From positions 1-64,000 of the forward strand of contig NZ_JACOOY010000012.1 in NCBI RefSeq assembly GCF_014287705.1: a DNA stretch of 64,000 nucleotides. Direction: 5' to 3'. This DNA comes from Dorea_D hominis. GTDB taxonomy: Bacteria > Bacillota > Clostridia > Lachnospirales > Lachnospiraceae. The notes below the pieces were generated by a model. That model did not search any database. It had not been told where the DNA came from and saw only the letters and a list, made by a program, of their open reading frames with translations. Positions 17,420 to 27,148 of the stretch are shown in pieces (the stretch's first letter is position 1; the number at the start of each line of letters is the position of its first letter). The position numbers and the translations under genes are program-made.

Positions 17420-18841
17420 ATGAATTATAATGAGCAGACCACTATTGCTGCTATTTCAACGGCTATGAGTAATTCCGGAATCGGTATTGTACGAATGACA
17501 GGAGAAGATTCTGTTGAAATTGCAGATCGTATTTATCGTGGAAAAAAGAATAAAAAGCTTAGTGGGCAGATGTCACATACCATTCATTATGGCTATATAT
17601 GCGATGGTGACGAGGTGATCGATGAAGTCCTTGTAATGCTGATGCGTGGTCCACATACTTATACAGGAGAAGATACTGTGGAAATCAACTGCCATGGCGG
17701 TGTGTATGTGGTGAAAAAAGTGCTAGAGACAGTGATCAAATATGGAGCAAGACCGGCGGAACCAGGTGAATTTACAAAAAGAGCATTTTTAAATGGAAAA
17801 ATGGATCTTTCCCAGGCAGAGGCAGTAGGAGATCTGATTACTGCTCAGAATGAATATGCATTGAAAAGTTCTGTTAGCCAGTTGAAAGGAAATGTAAAAG
17901 AGAAGATTTCAAATATCAGACAGAAAATTATTTATCATACTGCATTTATTGAAACAGCGTTAGATGATCCGGAACATATCAGTGTGGATGGATACGGAGA
18001 AAAGTTGAAAGTAACAGTGGACGAACTGATCGGTGATATCAGACATCTGTTGGACACATGTGATGATGGAAGAATTCTGAAAGAGGGTGTGAATACTGTA
18101 ATTTTGGGAAAACCGAATGCCGGAAAATCATCGCTTATGAATGCATTTCTTGGGGAAGACAGAGCAATTGTAACGGATATTGCCGGTACAACAAGAGATG
18201 TACTGGAAGAACATATCAATTTGCAGGGAATTTCTCTGAATATCATGGATACTGCAGGAATCCGTGATACAGAAGACATTGTTGAGAAGATTGGTGTAGA
18301 TAAAGCAATCAATTATGCAAAAGATGCGGATCTGATTTTATTTGTAATTGACGCGTCATCTGAACTTGATGAAAATGATATCGAGATTCTGAAGATGATA
18401 CAGGGAAAACAGGCAATTATCTTGCTAAATAAGTCAGATTTAGATATGATAGTTACGAAAAAAGTAATTGAAAATAAAGTGAATGAATTACAGCCTGTAA
18501 ATTCGAGTGAGACAGAAAATCATAATCCGATCATTGAAGTTTCTGCGAAAGAGAAGAGTGGAATTGCGGAGTTTGAGCAGATTTTAAAAGACATGTTCTA
18601 TGATGGAAAACTGACATTTAATGACGAGATTTATATTACAAATGTTCGTCAGAAAACAGCACTTCAGGAAGCGTACAGATCACTTCAGAAGGTAAATGAA
18701 AGTATTGAAATGGGAATGCCGGAAGATTTTTATTCCATTGATCTGTTAGATGCATATGAATCACTCGGCAGTATCACAGGCGAGACAATAGGAGAGGATC
18801 TTGTAAATGAAATATTCAGCAAATTCTGTATGGGAAAATAA
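17420..18841 (+). CDS. mnmE: tRNA modification GTPase MnmE
   Basis: The 473-aa GTPase acts with MnmG to put the carboxymethylaminomethyl group on U34 of certain tRNAs. It has an N-terminal formyl-THF-binding domain, a helical domain, and an embedded G domain with GKPNAGKSS, DIAGTTRD, DTAG and NKSD. It ends in CMGK, the conserved C(I/L/M)GK cysteine motif. The start is set at MNYNEQ because TTAGGAGG lies 8 nt upstream. Its end overlaps mnmG by 35 nt. Confidence 0.97.
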   Translation: MNYNEQTTIAAISTAMSNSGIGIVRMTGEDSVEIADRIYRGKKNKKLSGQMSHTIHYGYICDGDEVIDEVLVMLMRGPHTYTGEDTVEINCHGGVYVVKKVLETVIKYGARPAEPGEFTKRAFLNGKMDLSQAEAVGDLITAQNEYALKSSVSQLKGNVKEKISNIRQKIIYHTAFIETALDDPEHISVDGYGEKLKVTVDELIGDIRHLLDTCDDGRILKEGVNTVILGKPNAGKSSLMNAFLGEDRAIVTDIAGTTRDVLEEHINLQGISLNIMDTAGIRDTEDIVEKIGVDKAINYAKDADLILFVIDASSELDENDIEILKMIQGKQAIILLNKSDLDMIVTKKVIENKVNELQPVNSSETENHNPIIEVSAKEKSGIAEFEQILKDMFYDGKLTFNDEIYITNVRQKTALQEAYRSLQKVNESIEMGMPEDFYSIDLLDAYESLGSITGETIGEDLVNEIFSKFCMGK

Positions 18842-20717
18842 AGATCAATATGATGTAGCAGTGATCGGGGCCGGTCATGCAGGGTGTGAGGCGGCTCTGG
18901 CGTGTGCACGACTTGGTTTTCGTACAATTGTATTTACTGTCAGTGTAGACAGTATTGCACTTATGCCGTGCAATCCGAATATTGGAGGAAGTTCTAAGGG
19001 ACACCTTGTAAAAGAAGTGGATGCACTCGGTGGAGAGATGGGGAAAGTCATTGACCAGACATTTATCCAGTCCAAAATGCTAAACAAATCCAAAGGACCT
19101 GCAGTACATTCACTGCGTGCACAGGCTGATAAGAATGAATACAGCAAAACGATGCGCCAGGTTCTGGAAAATCAGGAGAATCTGGAGATTAAGCAGGCCG
19201 AGATTGTGAATATTCTTACTGAAAATGATGAAGTGACAGGAGTTCAGTTGTATTCTGGGATGATTTACCGGTGCAAAGCTGTTATTTTATGTACAGGAAC
19301 TTATTTGAAATCACGCTGTGTTTACGGTGATGTGAGCATGAGTACAGGACCAAATGGATTACAGTCAGCAAATTATCTTACGGATTGTCTGAAAGAGCTT
19401 GGAATTAAGATGTATCGTTTTAAAACGGGAACACCGGCGAGAATTGACAAAAATTCCATTGATTTCAGTAAAATGGAAGAGCAGTTTGGTGATGAGAGAA
19501 TTGTTCCGTTTTCATTTACAACAAATCCAAACGATGTGCAGATTGATCAGGCATCTTGCTGGCTGACTTATACAAATGAAGAGACTCATCGGATCATTCG
19601 TGAAAATCTCGATCGTTCACCACTATATTCGGGAATGATAGAGGGAACAGGACCAAGATATTGTCCTTCAATTGAAGATAAGGTTGTAAAATTTGCCGAT
19701 AAAAATCGTCATCAGGTATTTATCGAGCCGGAAGGACTTGGAACAAATGAGATGTATGTAGGTGGAATGTCCAGTTCGTTGCCAGAAGATGTGCAATATG
19801 CGATGTACAGATCAGTTCCGGGACTTGAAAATGCAAAAATTGTTCGAAATGCATATGCAATTGAATATGATTGTATTGACGGAAGACAGTTAAAACCGTC
19901 TCTTGAATTCAAAAATATTCATGGGCTGTTCAGTGCCGGACAGTTTAATGGAAGTTCAGGATATGAAGAAGCAGCGGCACAGGGAATTGTTGCAGGTATT
20001 AATGCAGCGAGAATGTTACAAGGAAAAGAACCAATGATTTTGGACCGTTCAGAGGCGTATATTGGTGTGCTGATCGATGATATTGTTACAAAAGAAAGTC
20101 ATGAGCCATATCGTATGATGACATCAAGAGCAGAATACAGATTACTGCTTCGTCAGGATAATGCAGATCAGAGGTTAACAAAAAAAGGTTACGAAGTCGG
20201 TCTGATCAATGAAGAAAGATATCAGCGTTTACTGAAAAAAGAAGAGTTGATTAAAAACGAAATAGAACGTGTAGAACATGCAAATGTCGGCGCAAATGAG
20301 AAAGTACAGACATTATTAAAAGAATGTGGAAGTACACCACTTTCTTCTGGTTCCACAATTGCGGAACTGATCCGAAGACCAGAGCTGACATATGATATGT
20401 TAAAGCCGATTGATAATGCAAGACCGGATTTTCCGAAAAATCTTGCAGAAGAAGTAGCAGAGCAGGTTAATATTTGCATTAAGTATGCTGGATATATTAC
20501 AAGACAGATGCGACAGGTAGAGCAGTTTAAGAAGCTGGAACGTAAGAAAATACCGGAAGATATTGATTATGATAAAGTAAACAGTTTGCGTATCGAGGCG
20601 ATTCAGAAGCTGAAAGAACACAGACCAGCATCAATCGGACAGGCATCCAGAATTTCCGGAGTATCTCCGGCAGACATATCAGTTCTGTTAATATACCTTG
20701 GAGGGGTATATAAGTAG
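18807..20717 (+). CDS. mnmG: tRNA uridine-5-carboxymethylaminomethyl modification enzyme MnmG
   Basis: The 636-aa FAD enzyme is the partner of MnmE in the U34 modification. The Rossmann FAD motif GAGHAGCEAALA lies near the N-terminus, and PCNPNIGGSSKGHLVKE and the C-terminal helical MnmE-binding domain are present. The start overlaps mnmE by 35 nt with GGAGAGG 9 nt upstream, so translation is probably coupled. Confidence 0.97.
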   Translation: MKYSANSVWENKDQYDVAVIGAGHAGCEAALACARLGFRTIVFTVSVDSIALMPCNPNIGGSSKGHLVKEVDALGGEMGKVIDQTFIQSKMLNKSKGPAVHSLRAQADKNEYSKTMRQVLENQENLEIKQAEIVNILTENDEVTGVQLYSGMIYRCKAVILCTGTYLKSRCVYGDVSMSTGPNGLQSANYLTDCLKELGIKMYRFKTGTPARIDKNSIDFSKMEEQFGDERIVPFSFTTNPNDVQIDQASCWLTYTNEETHRIIRENLDRSPLYSGMIEGTGPRYCPSIEDKVVKFADKNRHQVFIEPEGLGTNEMYVGGMSSSLPEDVQYAMYRSVPGLENAKIVRNAYAIEYDCIDGRQLKPSLEFKNIHGLFSAGQFNGSSGYEEAAAQGIVAGINAARMLQGKEPMILDRSEAYIGVLIDDIVTKESHEPYRMMTSRAEYRLLLRQDNADQRLTKKGYEVGLINEERYQRLLKKEELIKNEIERVEHANVGANEKVQTLLKECGSTPLSSGSTIAELIRRPELTYDMLKPIDNARPDFPKNLAEEVAEQVNICIKYAGYITRQMRQVEQFKKLERKKIPEDIDYDKVNSLRIEAIQKLKEHRPASIGQASRISGVSPADISVLLIYLGGVYK

Positions 20718-20744
20718 CATGGTAGCTGTTGTTTAAAAGAGTGT

Positions 20745-20773
20745 TTAATGGTATATAATATATATACCATTAA
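20745..20773 (+). terminator. palindrome after mnmG, possible terminator
   Basis: A perfect 13-bp inverted repeat (TTAATGGTATATA and its complement) has a 3-nt loop and lies 28 bp beyond the mnmG stop. It is AT-rich and lacks a following T run, so an operator or processing site for rsmG is also possible. Confidence 0.45.
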
Positions 20774-20860
20774 TAACATCCAAAGAAAAATATATGTATC
20801 ATAAGTTTGGGATAATATCTCAAACATTGTATATGAGAGTTGAGAGTAAAGGTAATATAT

Positions 20861-21577
20861 ATGCATAAAGAAATATTAAATAAAAAAATGGAAGAAATAG
20901 GGATACAGTTAAGTGATATGCAAACAGAGCAATTTCTTACTTATTATGATATGTTGATCGAACGTAATAAAGTAATGAATCTCACTGCAATTACGGAATA
21001 TGACGATGTAGTAGAAAAGCATTTTGTGGATAGTGTATCTCTGATCAAGGCATTGGATGAAGAAGAAGTTAAAAATGTAATTGATATAGGGACAGGAGCA
21101 GGATTTCCGGGGATTCCATTAAAAATTGTGTTTCCACACCTTAAAGTGACATTATTGGACTCACTAAATAAAAGAATAAAATTTCTGAATGACGTTATTG
21201 GAGCATTAGAATTGGAGAATATTGAAACAATTCATGGAAGAGCTGAAGATTTTGCAAAGCAGGAAATATATAGAGAACAGTATGATCTGTGCGTGTCCAG
21301 AGCAGTAGCAAATCTTGCTACTTTATCTGAATACTGCTTGCCTTATGTAAAGGTAGGGGGATATTTTATATCCTATAAGTCCGGTGAGATAGAAGAGGAA
21401 TTACAGCAATCGAAACGTGCAGTAAGTATACTTGGAGGTACACTGGGTGATGTTATAAAATTTGCACTTCCGGGAACAGATATCGGTCGTTCTTTTGTGA
21501 AAATAAAGAAAGTAAAGAATACCGGTAAGAAATATCCAAGAAAAGCAGGATTGCCATCGAAGGAGCCATTGGTGTAA
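20861..21577 (+). CDS. rsmG: 16S rRNA (guanine-N7) methyltransferase RsmG
   Basis: The 238-aa SAM-dependent enzyme methylates G527 (E. coli numbering) of 16S rRNA. It has the characteristic SAM-binding segment IDIGTGAGFPGIPLKI and the later SRAVANLATLSEYCLP. The start is set at MHKEIL with AAAGG 8 nt upstream; a longer frame starts 7 codons earlier. It follows mnmG, the standard order near bacterial origins. Confidence 0.95.
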   Translation: MHKEILNKKMEEIGIQLSDMQTEQFLTYYDMLIERNKVMNLTAITEYDDVVEKHFVDSVSLIKALDEEEVKNVIDIGTGAGFPGIPLKIVFPHLKVTLLDSLNKRIKFLNDVIGALELENIETIHGRAEDFAKQEIYREQYDLCVSRAVANLATLSEYCLPYVKVGGYFISYKSGEIEEELQQSKRAVSILGGTLGDVIKFALPGTDIGRSFVKIKKVKNTGKKYPRKAGLPSKEPLV

Positions 21578-21592
21578 AAAGAATATAGGATA

Positions 21593-21646
21593 ATAAAAAA
21601 GATGAATGTACGTAGCGCATGGGGCAGGCACATTCATCTTTTTGCT
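21593..21646. terminator. bidirectional terminator between rsmG and the hydrolase
   Basis: AAAAGATGAATGT (left arm) pairs with ACATTCATCTTTT (right arm) over a 20-nt loop, with A and T runs on both sides. It serves both converging genes. Confidence 0.8.
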
Positions 21647-21661
21647 TTACCTTGTATAATA

Positions 21662-22636
21662 CTAAATTGTCGTTTCATCTTCGTAGGAAAGTATTACAGC
21701 TAATTGCTCAATGAAAGCATCAGGTCTTTCTAATTGAGGAAGATGTTTGGTATCTTCTATTTTCATAATCTCGATAGATGGAAGAATACTTTCATATTTG
21801 CACGCAATATCAGCATTTCGGGAATCTTCATCTCCAGATATAATGAAAATACTATTTGTTAACGATTTCATACAATGATAGACATTAACAGTTGTATAAT
21901 GGCCAAGCAGACTGGATAGCAAATATTTGGATGAAGAGTGGTCCAGATGAGCTGTTTCGTAGTAGTTGTTAATATATTCCTCTTTTAATTTGTAATGATC
22001 ATAGAAATATTCGTTCTTGAATTTATCTGTAATAAGTCTCCTTTTTACTAATATATTATAGAAATAAGTGCCGAATACAGGCATATTTAGAAACCATGTC
22101 AGAGATTTACTTCTCTTTGATGGCATCTTATTTAATTTATTCACATCTTCAGGATTTACAAGTATAATGCGATTTATAAGATTTTTGTTGTTCTGTACAG
22201 CTGCAATTGCGAATGATCCAGAAATACCGGTTGCTATGACATCACAAGGTGAATCAATAACTTGATTAATGAAGTCTGTGATTAATTGCACATATAAATA
22301 ATTAGTATAAGTGATGGATGGTTTCTCGGATCTTCCGCATCCAAGCAGATCAATTGTATAAACAAGATGGCTTTTTGCCAGTTTATCAATGATTCTGTGC
22401 CATTCATAAGATGAACTTCCGACAGAAAAATCATGAATCAGAAGAACAGGCTCACCTTCGCCATATTTCTCATAATATATATTTCCAAATTTCCAATCAA
22501 AGTAAGAACCGGCTGTGTTTTGCTCGTGATTTTCAGAAGTCGCGGAAATATCAATTATTTTATTAGCCAAATGTATAGTAAATGTTGTCAATGCAGATAA
22601 TGCAGATATAGTAATAGCTTTCTTTTTCCAACTCAT
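21662..22636 (-). CDS. alpha/beta-hydrolase fold protein, membrane-anchored
   Basis: The 324-aa protein has an N-terminal hydrophobic anchor (about 7-25) and an alpha/beta-hydrolase fold: oxyanion region LLIHDFSVGS, DLLGCGRS, the nucleophile elbow TGISGSFA with Ser139, an acid candidate Asp269 (SGDED) and His298 (TKHLPQ). The elbow reads G-x-S-x-S rather than G-x-S-x-G. A lid-like insertion spans about 165-245. Substrate unknown. It is the only minus-strand gene in the right arm before the ICE, head-on to replication. Confidence 0.75.
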   Translation of the reverse strand: MSWKKKAITISALSALTTFTIHLANKIIDISATSENHEQNTAGSYFDWKFGNIYYEKYGEGEPVLLIHDFSVGSSSYEWHRIIDKLAKSHLVYTIDLLGCGRSEKPSITYTNYLYVQLITDFINQVIDSPCDVIATGISGSFAIAAVQNNKNLINRIILVNPEDVNKLNKMPSKRSKSLTWFLNMPVFGTYFYNILVKRRLITDKFKNEYFYDHYKLKEEYINNYYETAHLDHSSSKYLLSSLLGHYTTVNVYHCMKSLTNSIFIISGDEDSRNADIACKYESILPSIEIMKIEDTKHLPQLERPDAFIEQLAVILSYEDETTI

Positions 22637-22756
22637 GAGTATTACTCCTTTTGCTTATATATTGTCACATCAAATGTTGATCTTCTGATTAATGGAATCA
22701 GTGAAAACGTTTGATACTACAATATAAATAATACCACATGCTAAAATTAAAGTAAA

Positions 22757-22772
22757 TGTTTCACGTGAAACA
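22757..22772. promoter_or_regulatory. parS: parS site 1
   Basis: Perfect 16-bp TGTTTCACGTGAAACA, the consensus ParB/Spo0J nucleation site. Confidence 0.95.
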
Positions 22773-22962
22773 TAGTGATACAGATGCTTTTTGGAAAATA
22801 TCGTAATATATAAATGAATAGTTGTTGTGAAACATTTATTGCAAGAATTTAAAGAATGAAAGAAAACATTATTTCATAAATATTGCTGCAAGAATAATAT
22901 AACGTTGACAGTTAGAAAATTATTTTGGTTAGTCATAAATTATTCTAATATTATAAGTAATA

Positions 22963-22978
22963 TGTTTCACGTGAAACA
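22963..22978. promoter_or_regulatory. parS: parS site 2
   Basis: Perfect 16-bp TGTTTCACGTGAAACA. Confidence 0.95.
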
Positions 22979-23334
22979 TATACAATATGGGACGATGAAT
23001 TTTATAATTTGAAGAAAGAATATGTAATTGTAAATTATATGTAATTATAAATAAATCATCATAAAATCAGGACGTTAATTTTCTTTACTTGCTTATAAAT
23101 AAATTGATATGTTTAAAACAATTACAACAGTATAAGACAAAATTAAGATAATATTAAAGATACGAATAAAATTTAATGATATAATATGATACCGGAATCA
23201 AAAGTTGCTTGTAAATTGTTCTATGCTGTGTGCCGCCAAAGAGATCAGTCTTAAACGTTATATTCTAAAGACAGTCTAATTATTATAGTAAGCAGGTAAT
23301 ATTCATTAAGATTATAAATAGACAAAAATATAAA

Positions 23335-23350
23335 TGTTTCACGTGAAACA
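23335..23350. promoter_or_regulatory. parS: parS site 3
   Basis: Perfect 16-bp TGTTTCACGTGAAACA, 38 bp from the next site. Confidence 0.95.
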
Positions 23351-23372
23351 ATTATAAAAAAGTGAAAAATTA

Positions 23373-23388
23373 TGTTTCACGTGAAACA
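23373..23388. promoter_or_regulatory. parS: parS site 4
   Basis: Perfect 16-bp TGTTTCACGTGAAACA, 65 bp upstream of the parA start. Confidence 0.95.
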
Positions 23389-23452
23389 TTTATAGAAAAG
23401 TAAAATAAAAAATGCTATACTAGAAGAAGCTCAAAATAGAAAGGTGATAAAA

Positions 23453-24214
23453 ATGGGAAGAGTTATAGCTATTGCCAACCAAAAAGGTGGAGTGGGAAAA
23501 ACAACTACAGCTATCAACTTATCGGCATGCCTTGCGGAAAAAGGACAGAAAGTTCTGGCGGTGGATATGGATCCGCAGGGAAATATGACAAGTGGATTAG
23601 GTGTTGATAAAAATAATGTTGAAAACACAGTGTATGATTTGATTATAGGAGAATCATCAATTAATGAAGTGATTGTGAGGGATGTTCTGGAAAATCTGGA
23701 TATAATACCAACAAGTATTGATTTGTCCGGAGCGGAAATTGAGCTTCTTGATGTAGATGAAAAAGAGTATATTATAAGAAATGCGATTGCAAATATTAAA
23801 GAAGACTATGATTATATAGTAATTGACTGTCCACCATCTTTGAGTATGCTGACAATTAATGCAATGACTACAGCAGATTCTGTATTAGTTCCTATTCAGT
23901 GTGAATATTACGCGCTGGAAGGGTTAAGCCAGCTGATTCATACAGTCGAGTTGGTTCGTGATCGTCTGAACCCGCAACTGACAATAGAAGGTGTTGTGTT
24001 TACAATGTATGATGCAAGAACTAATCTTTCGTTGCAAGTCGTTGAAAATGTAAAAGATAACTTAGATCAGACAATATATAAAACAATTATTCCTCGCAAT
24101 ATTCGATTGGCAGAAGCACCGAGTTATGGTATGCCGATTAACAAATATGATCCAAAATCTGCAGGTGCAGACAGTTATATGCGCCTGGCGGATGAGGTGA
24201 TGGAAAAAGAATAA
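23453..24214 (+). CDS. parA: chromosome partitioning ATPase ParA (Soj)
   Basis: The 253-aa Walker-type ATPase drives origin segregation with ParB and modulates DnaA. It has deviant Walker A KGGVGKTTT at 11-19 and Walker B YIVIDCPPSL. The start is set at MGRVIAIANQ with AAAGG 8 nt upstream; a GTG three codons earlier overlaps the ribosome-binding site. It is immediately downstream of the parS cluster and 31 nt before parB. Confidence 0.96.
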   Translation: MGRVIAIANQKGGVGKTTTAINLSACLAEKGQKVLAVDMDPQGNMTSGLGVDKNNVENTVYDLIIGESSINEVIVRDVLENLDIIPTSIDLSGAEIELLDVDEKEYIIRNAIANIKEDYDYIVIDCPPSLSMLTINAMTTADSVLVPIQCEYYALEGLSQLIHTVELVRDRLNPQLTIEGVVFTMYDARTNLSLQVVENVKDNLDQTIYKTIIPRNIRLAEAPSYGMPINKYDPKSAGADSYMRLADEVMEKE

Positions 24215-24245
24215 TACGGAAAATAATGCAGGAGGCGAATGAGAG

Positions 24246-25160
24246 ATGGCGGTTAAGAAAAAAGGTCTTGGAAAAGGTCTTGATAGTTTGATACCGGATA
24301 ATAAACCGGCTAAGAAAAATACAGAGACGGTACAAAAAGCTGAAGAGAAAAAAGAAGAAATGAAAGACGGCGTTCAGATGATGAAAATCAGCATGATCGA
24401 ACCAAACCGAGAGCAGCCGAGAAAGAAGTTCGAGGAAGATGCATTACTTGAGCTCGCTGATTCTATCAAACTTCATGGGGTTTTGCAGCCGTTGCTTGTC
24501 AGAAAAATTAAAGATTATTATGAGATTATTGCAGGCGAAAGAAGATGGCGTGCAGCAAAGTTGGCCGGTATCAAAGAGGTACCTGTAATAGTAAAAGAAT
24601 ACAGTGAACAGGAAATTGTGGAAATTCGTTTGATTGAAAATATTCAGAGAGAAAATCTGAACCCAATCGAAGAAGCTATGGCATTTAAAAAACTTCTCGA
24701 AGAATTTCAATTGAAACAGGATGAAGTCGCAGATCGAGTTTCAAAAAGTCGTACCGCTGTAACAAACTCTATGCGCTTGCTGAAACTGGATGATAAAGTA
24801 CAGCAGATGATTATTGATGAGATGATTTCTACAGGACATGCAAGAGCGCTGCTGGCAATTGACGATAAGAAATTACAGTATGAGCTTGCAAATCGTATTT
24901 TCGATGAAAAATTAAGTGTACGTGAAACAGAAAAGCTGGTTAAGGAGATTAAGAATCCGAAAAAACCAAAAGAAAAGAAAGCAGTAGAGAATGAATTTGT
25001 TTATAAAGATCTGGAAAACCGTATGAAAGAAGTTATGGGAACGAAGGTCAGTATTGCATCAAAAAGCAATGGAAAAGGTAAAATAGAAATAGAGTATTAT
25101 TCAGAAAAAGAATTAGAACGTATGTTCGAGATGATTATGACAATAGGAAAGGAAGAATAA
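24246..25160 (+). CDS. parB: chromosome partitioning protein ParB (Spo0J)
   Basis: The 304-aa CTP-dependent DNA clamp loads at parS. It has the N-terminal CTPase motifs (EIIAGERRWRAAKLAG and ENIQRENLNPIEEA), the central parS-reading HTH (KQDEVADRVSKSRTAVTNSM) and a C-terminal dimerisation domain. AGGAGG precedes the start. Four matching parS sites lie about 1-1.5 kb upstream. Confidence 0.96.
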   Translation: MAVKKKGLGKGLDSLIPDNKPAKKNTETVQKAEEKKEEMKDGVQMMKISMIEPNREQPRKKFEEDALLELADSIKLHGVLQPLLVRKIKDYYEIIAGERRWRAAKLAGIKEVPVIVKEYSEQEIVEIRLIENIQRENLNPIEEAMAFKKLLEEFQLKQDEVADRVSKSRTAVTNSMRLLKLDDKVQQMIIDEMISTGHARALLAIDDKKLQYELANRIFDEKLSVRETEKLVKEIKNPKKPKEKKAVENEFVYKDLENRMKEVMGTKVSIASKSNGKGKIEIEYYSEKELERMFEMIMTIGKEE

Positions 25161-25166
25161 GAACTT

Positions 25167-25694
25167 ATGGAAAGCAAAATCTTAAGTACAATAGGGATTG
25201 ATCCGGGAATCATTATTATCTTAATGTTGATTTTGATTATTGTGTTGTTTATCCTTACTGTAAATGTTACAATGAACTACAATAGGCTAAAAAGCAGCTA
25301 TCAGACGTTTATGAAAGGAAAAGACGGTAAAACTCTTGAAGAGAGCATGAAAGAACGCTATACAGATCTTGAATCCGTAGTAAAAGTTGTAAAACAGAAC
25401 CGTCTTGACATTCGTGAACTGAACCGGAAGATGGATAGAAATTACCAGAAGATTGGTGTTGTGAAATACGATGCATTTAACGAAATGGGAGGTAAACTTA
25501 GTTTCGTACTTGCACTGTTGGATAATCGTAATAATGGATTTATCCTGAATGCAATGCATAGTAGAGAAGGCTGTTACACTTATGTAAAAGAAATTGTTAA
25601 AGGTGAGAGCTTTGTTGAACTTGCTGAGGAAGAGGCAGAAGCACTGGATAAAGCGATTTTCCAGGAATATACACCGGAAACTGTAGAAAAATAG
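25167..25694 (+). CDS. DUF4446 family protein
   Basis: The 175-aa protein has one N-terminal membrane segment (about 12-33), a coiled-coil-like middle and a conserved GGKLSFVLALLDNRNNGFIL region typical of DUF4446. It starts 6 nt after parB, so it is probably co-transcribed with it. Function unknown; this gene neighbours parB in many Clostridia. Confidence 0.85.
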   Translation: MESKILSTIGIDPGIIIILMLILIIVLFILTVNVTMNYNRLKSSYQTFMKGKDGKTLEESMKERYTDLESVVKVVKQNRLDIRELNRKMDRNYQKIGVVKYDAFNEMGGKLSFVLALLDNRNNGFILNAMHSREGCYTYVKEIVKGESFVELAEEEAEALDKAIFQEYTPETVEK

Positions 25695-25784
25695 CAGTAA
25701 AATGTAAAACTATTATATAAGGTAATTATAAAACTAAAGGATAATAATAAACCTATATTAATTACAAAATGAGGAGGATACAAT

Positions 25785-27071
25785 ATGTTAGACATTAAAT
25801 TTTTAAGAATGAACCCAGATGTGGTGAAGCAGAATATTAAGAATAAATTCCAGGATGAAAAACTTCCATTAGTGGACAAAGTAATCGAGCTGGATCAGAA
25901 AAACAGAGATATCAAACAGGAAGTAGAAGCTCTTCGTGCAGAGAGAAATAAAATTTCCAAAGAAATCGGTGCATGTATGGCACATGGTAAGAAAGAAGAA
26001 GCAGAAGAACTGAAGAAAAAAGTACAGGCAAATGCAGATCGTGTAGAAAGCCTGTCAGCTGAAGAAAAAGATGTAGAAGCTGAAATTAAGAAGATCATGA
26101 TGGTCATCCCGAACATCATTGATCCGTCTGTTCCGATTGGAAAAGATGACAGCGAGAATGTAGAGATTGAGAAATTTGGTGAGCCGGTTGTTCCAGATTA
26201 CGAAATCCCGTATCACACAGATATTATGGAAAGTTTTGATGGTATAGATCTTGAGGCAGCAGGAAAAGTAGCAGGAAACGGTTTCTACTACCTGATGGGA
26301 GATATTGCAAGACTTCATTCCGCAGTAATATCTTATGCACGTGATTTCATGATCGACCGTGGATTTACTTACTGTATCCCGCCGTTTATGATCAGAAGTA
26401 ACGTTGTAACAGGTGTTATGAGTTTTGCAGAGATGGATTCCATGATGTATAAGATCGAAGGAGAGGATCTTTACCTGATCGGAACAAGTGAACACTCTAT
26501 GATCGGTAAATTTATTGATACAATGACTAAAGAAGAAGAACTGCCAAAGACACTGACAAGTTACTCTCCATGCTTCCGTAAAGAAAAAGGTGCACACGGT
26601 ATCGAAGAAAGAGGTGTATATCGTATTCACCAGTTTGAAAAGCAGGAAATGATTGTTGTATGTAAACCGGAAGAAAGCAAACAGTGGTATGATAAGTTAT
26701 GGAAAAATACAGTAGATCTGTTCCGCTCTATGGACATCCCGGTACGTACACTGGAATGTTGCTCTGGTGACCTTGCAGACCTGAAAGTAAAATCATGTGA
26801 TGTTGAAGCATGGTCTCCAAGACAGAAAAAATATTTTGAAGTAGGTAGTTGTTCAAACCTTGGAGATGCTCAGGCAAGAAGACTTGGTATCCGTGTTAAA
26901 GGAGCAGATGGAAGCAAATATTTCGCTCATACATTAAATAATACAGTTGTTGCTCCACCGAGAATGTTAATCGCGTTCTTGGAGAACAATTTACAGGCTG
27001 ACGGATCTGTCAAGATTCCGGAAGTTCTCAGACCGTATATGGGTGGTAAGAGCGAGATCAGACCAAAATAA
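25785..27071 (+). CDS. serS: seryl-tRNA synthetase
   Basis: The 428-aa class II synthetase charges tRNA-Ser. It has an N-terminal antiparallel coiled-coil arm (about 30-100) that grips the long variable arm of tRNA-Ser, motif 2 FRKEKGAHGIEERGVYRIHQFEK, and motif 3 in the variant form LNNTVVAPPRMLIAFLEN. AGGAGG lies upstream. The 90-bp gap before it has no T-box or other riboswitch that I can see. Confidence 0.96.
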   Translation: MLDIKFLRMNPDVVKQNIKNKFQDEKLPLVDKVIELDQKNRDIKQEVEALRAERNKISKEIGACMAHGKKEEAEELKKKVQANADRVESLSAEEKDVEAEIKKIMMVIPNIIDPSVPIGKDDSENVEIEKFGEPVVPDYEIPYHTDIMESFDGIDLEAAGKVAGNGFYYLMGDIARLHSAVISYARDFMIDRGFTYCIPPFMIRSNVVTGVMSFAEMDSMMYKIEGEDLYLIGTSEHSMIGKFIDTMTKEEELPKTLTSYSPCFRKEKGAHGIEERGVYRIHQFEKQEMIVVCKPEESKQWYDKLWKNTVDLFRSMDIPVRTLECCSGDLADLKVKSCDVEAWSPRQKKYFEVGSCSNLGDAQARRLGIRVKGADGSKYFAHTLNNTVVAPPRMLIAFLENNLQADGSVKIPEVLRPYMGGKSEIRPK

Positions 27072-27148
27072 TACCGGAATAAATGTGTAAATTGTGGATA
27101 AATAAGTCCACAGCGAATGACTCCGGGGATAATTAATGAGGAAGTAAA

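Larger units (their letters stand above)
22637..23452. other. AT-rich parS region upstream of parA
   Basis: About 800 bp without genes, extremely AT-rich, with four perfect parS sites (listed separately) and a half-site GTGAAACA near 22827. A -10-like TATACT about 35 bp upstream of the parA start may be the parA promoter. Nothing else was recognised. Confidence 0.7.

Noticed and set aside
25695..25784. Possible T-box upstream of serS
   Set aside because: The gap is only 90 bp, with no AGGGTGGNACCGCG-like element or terminator.
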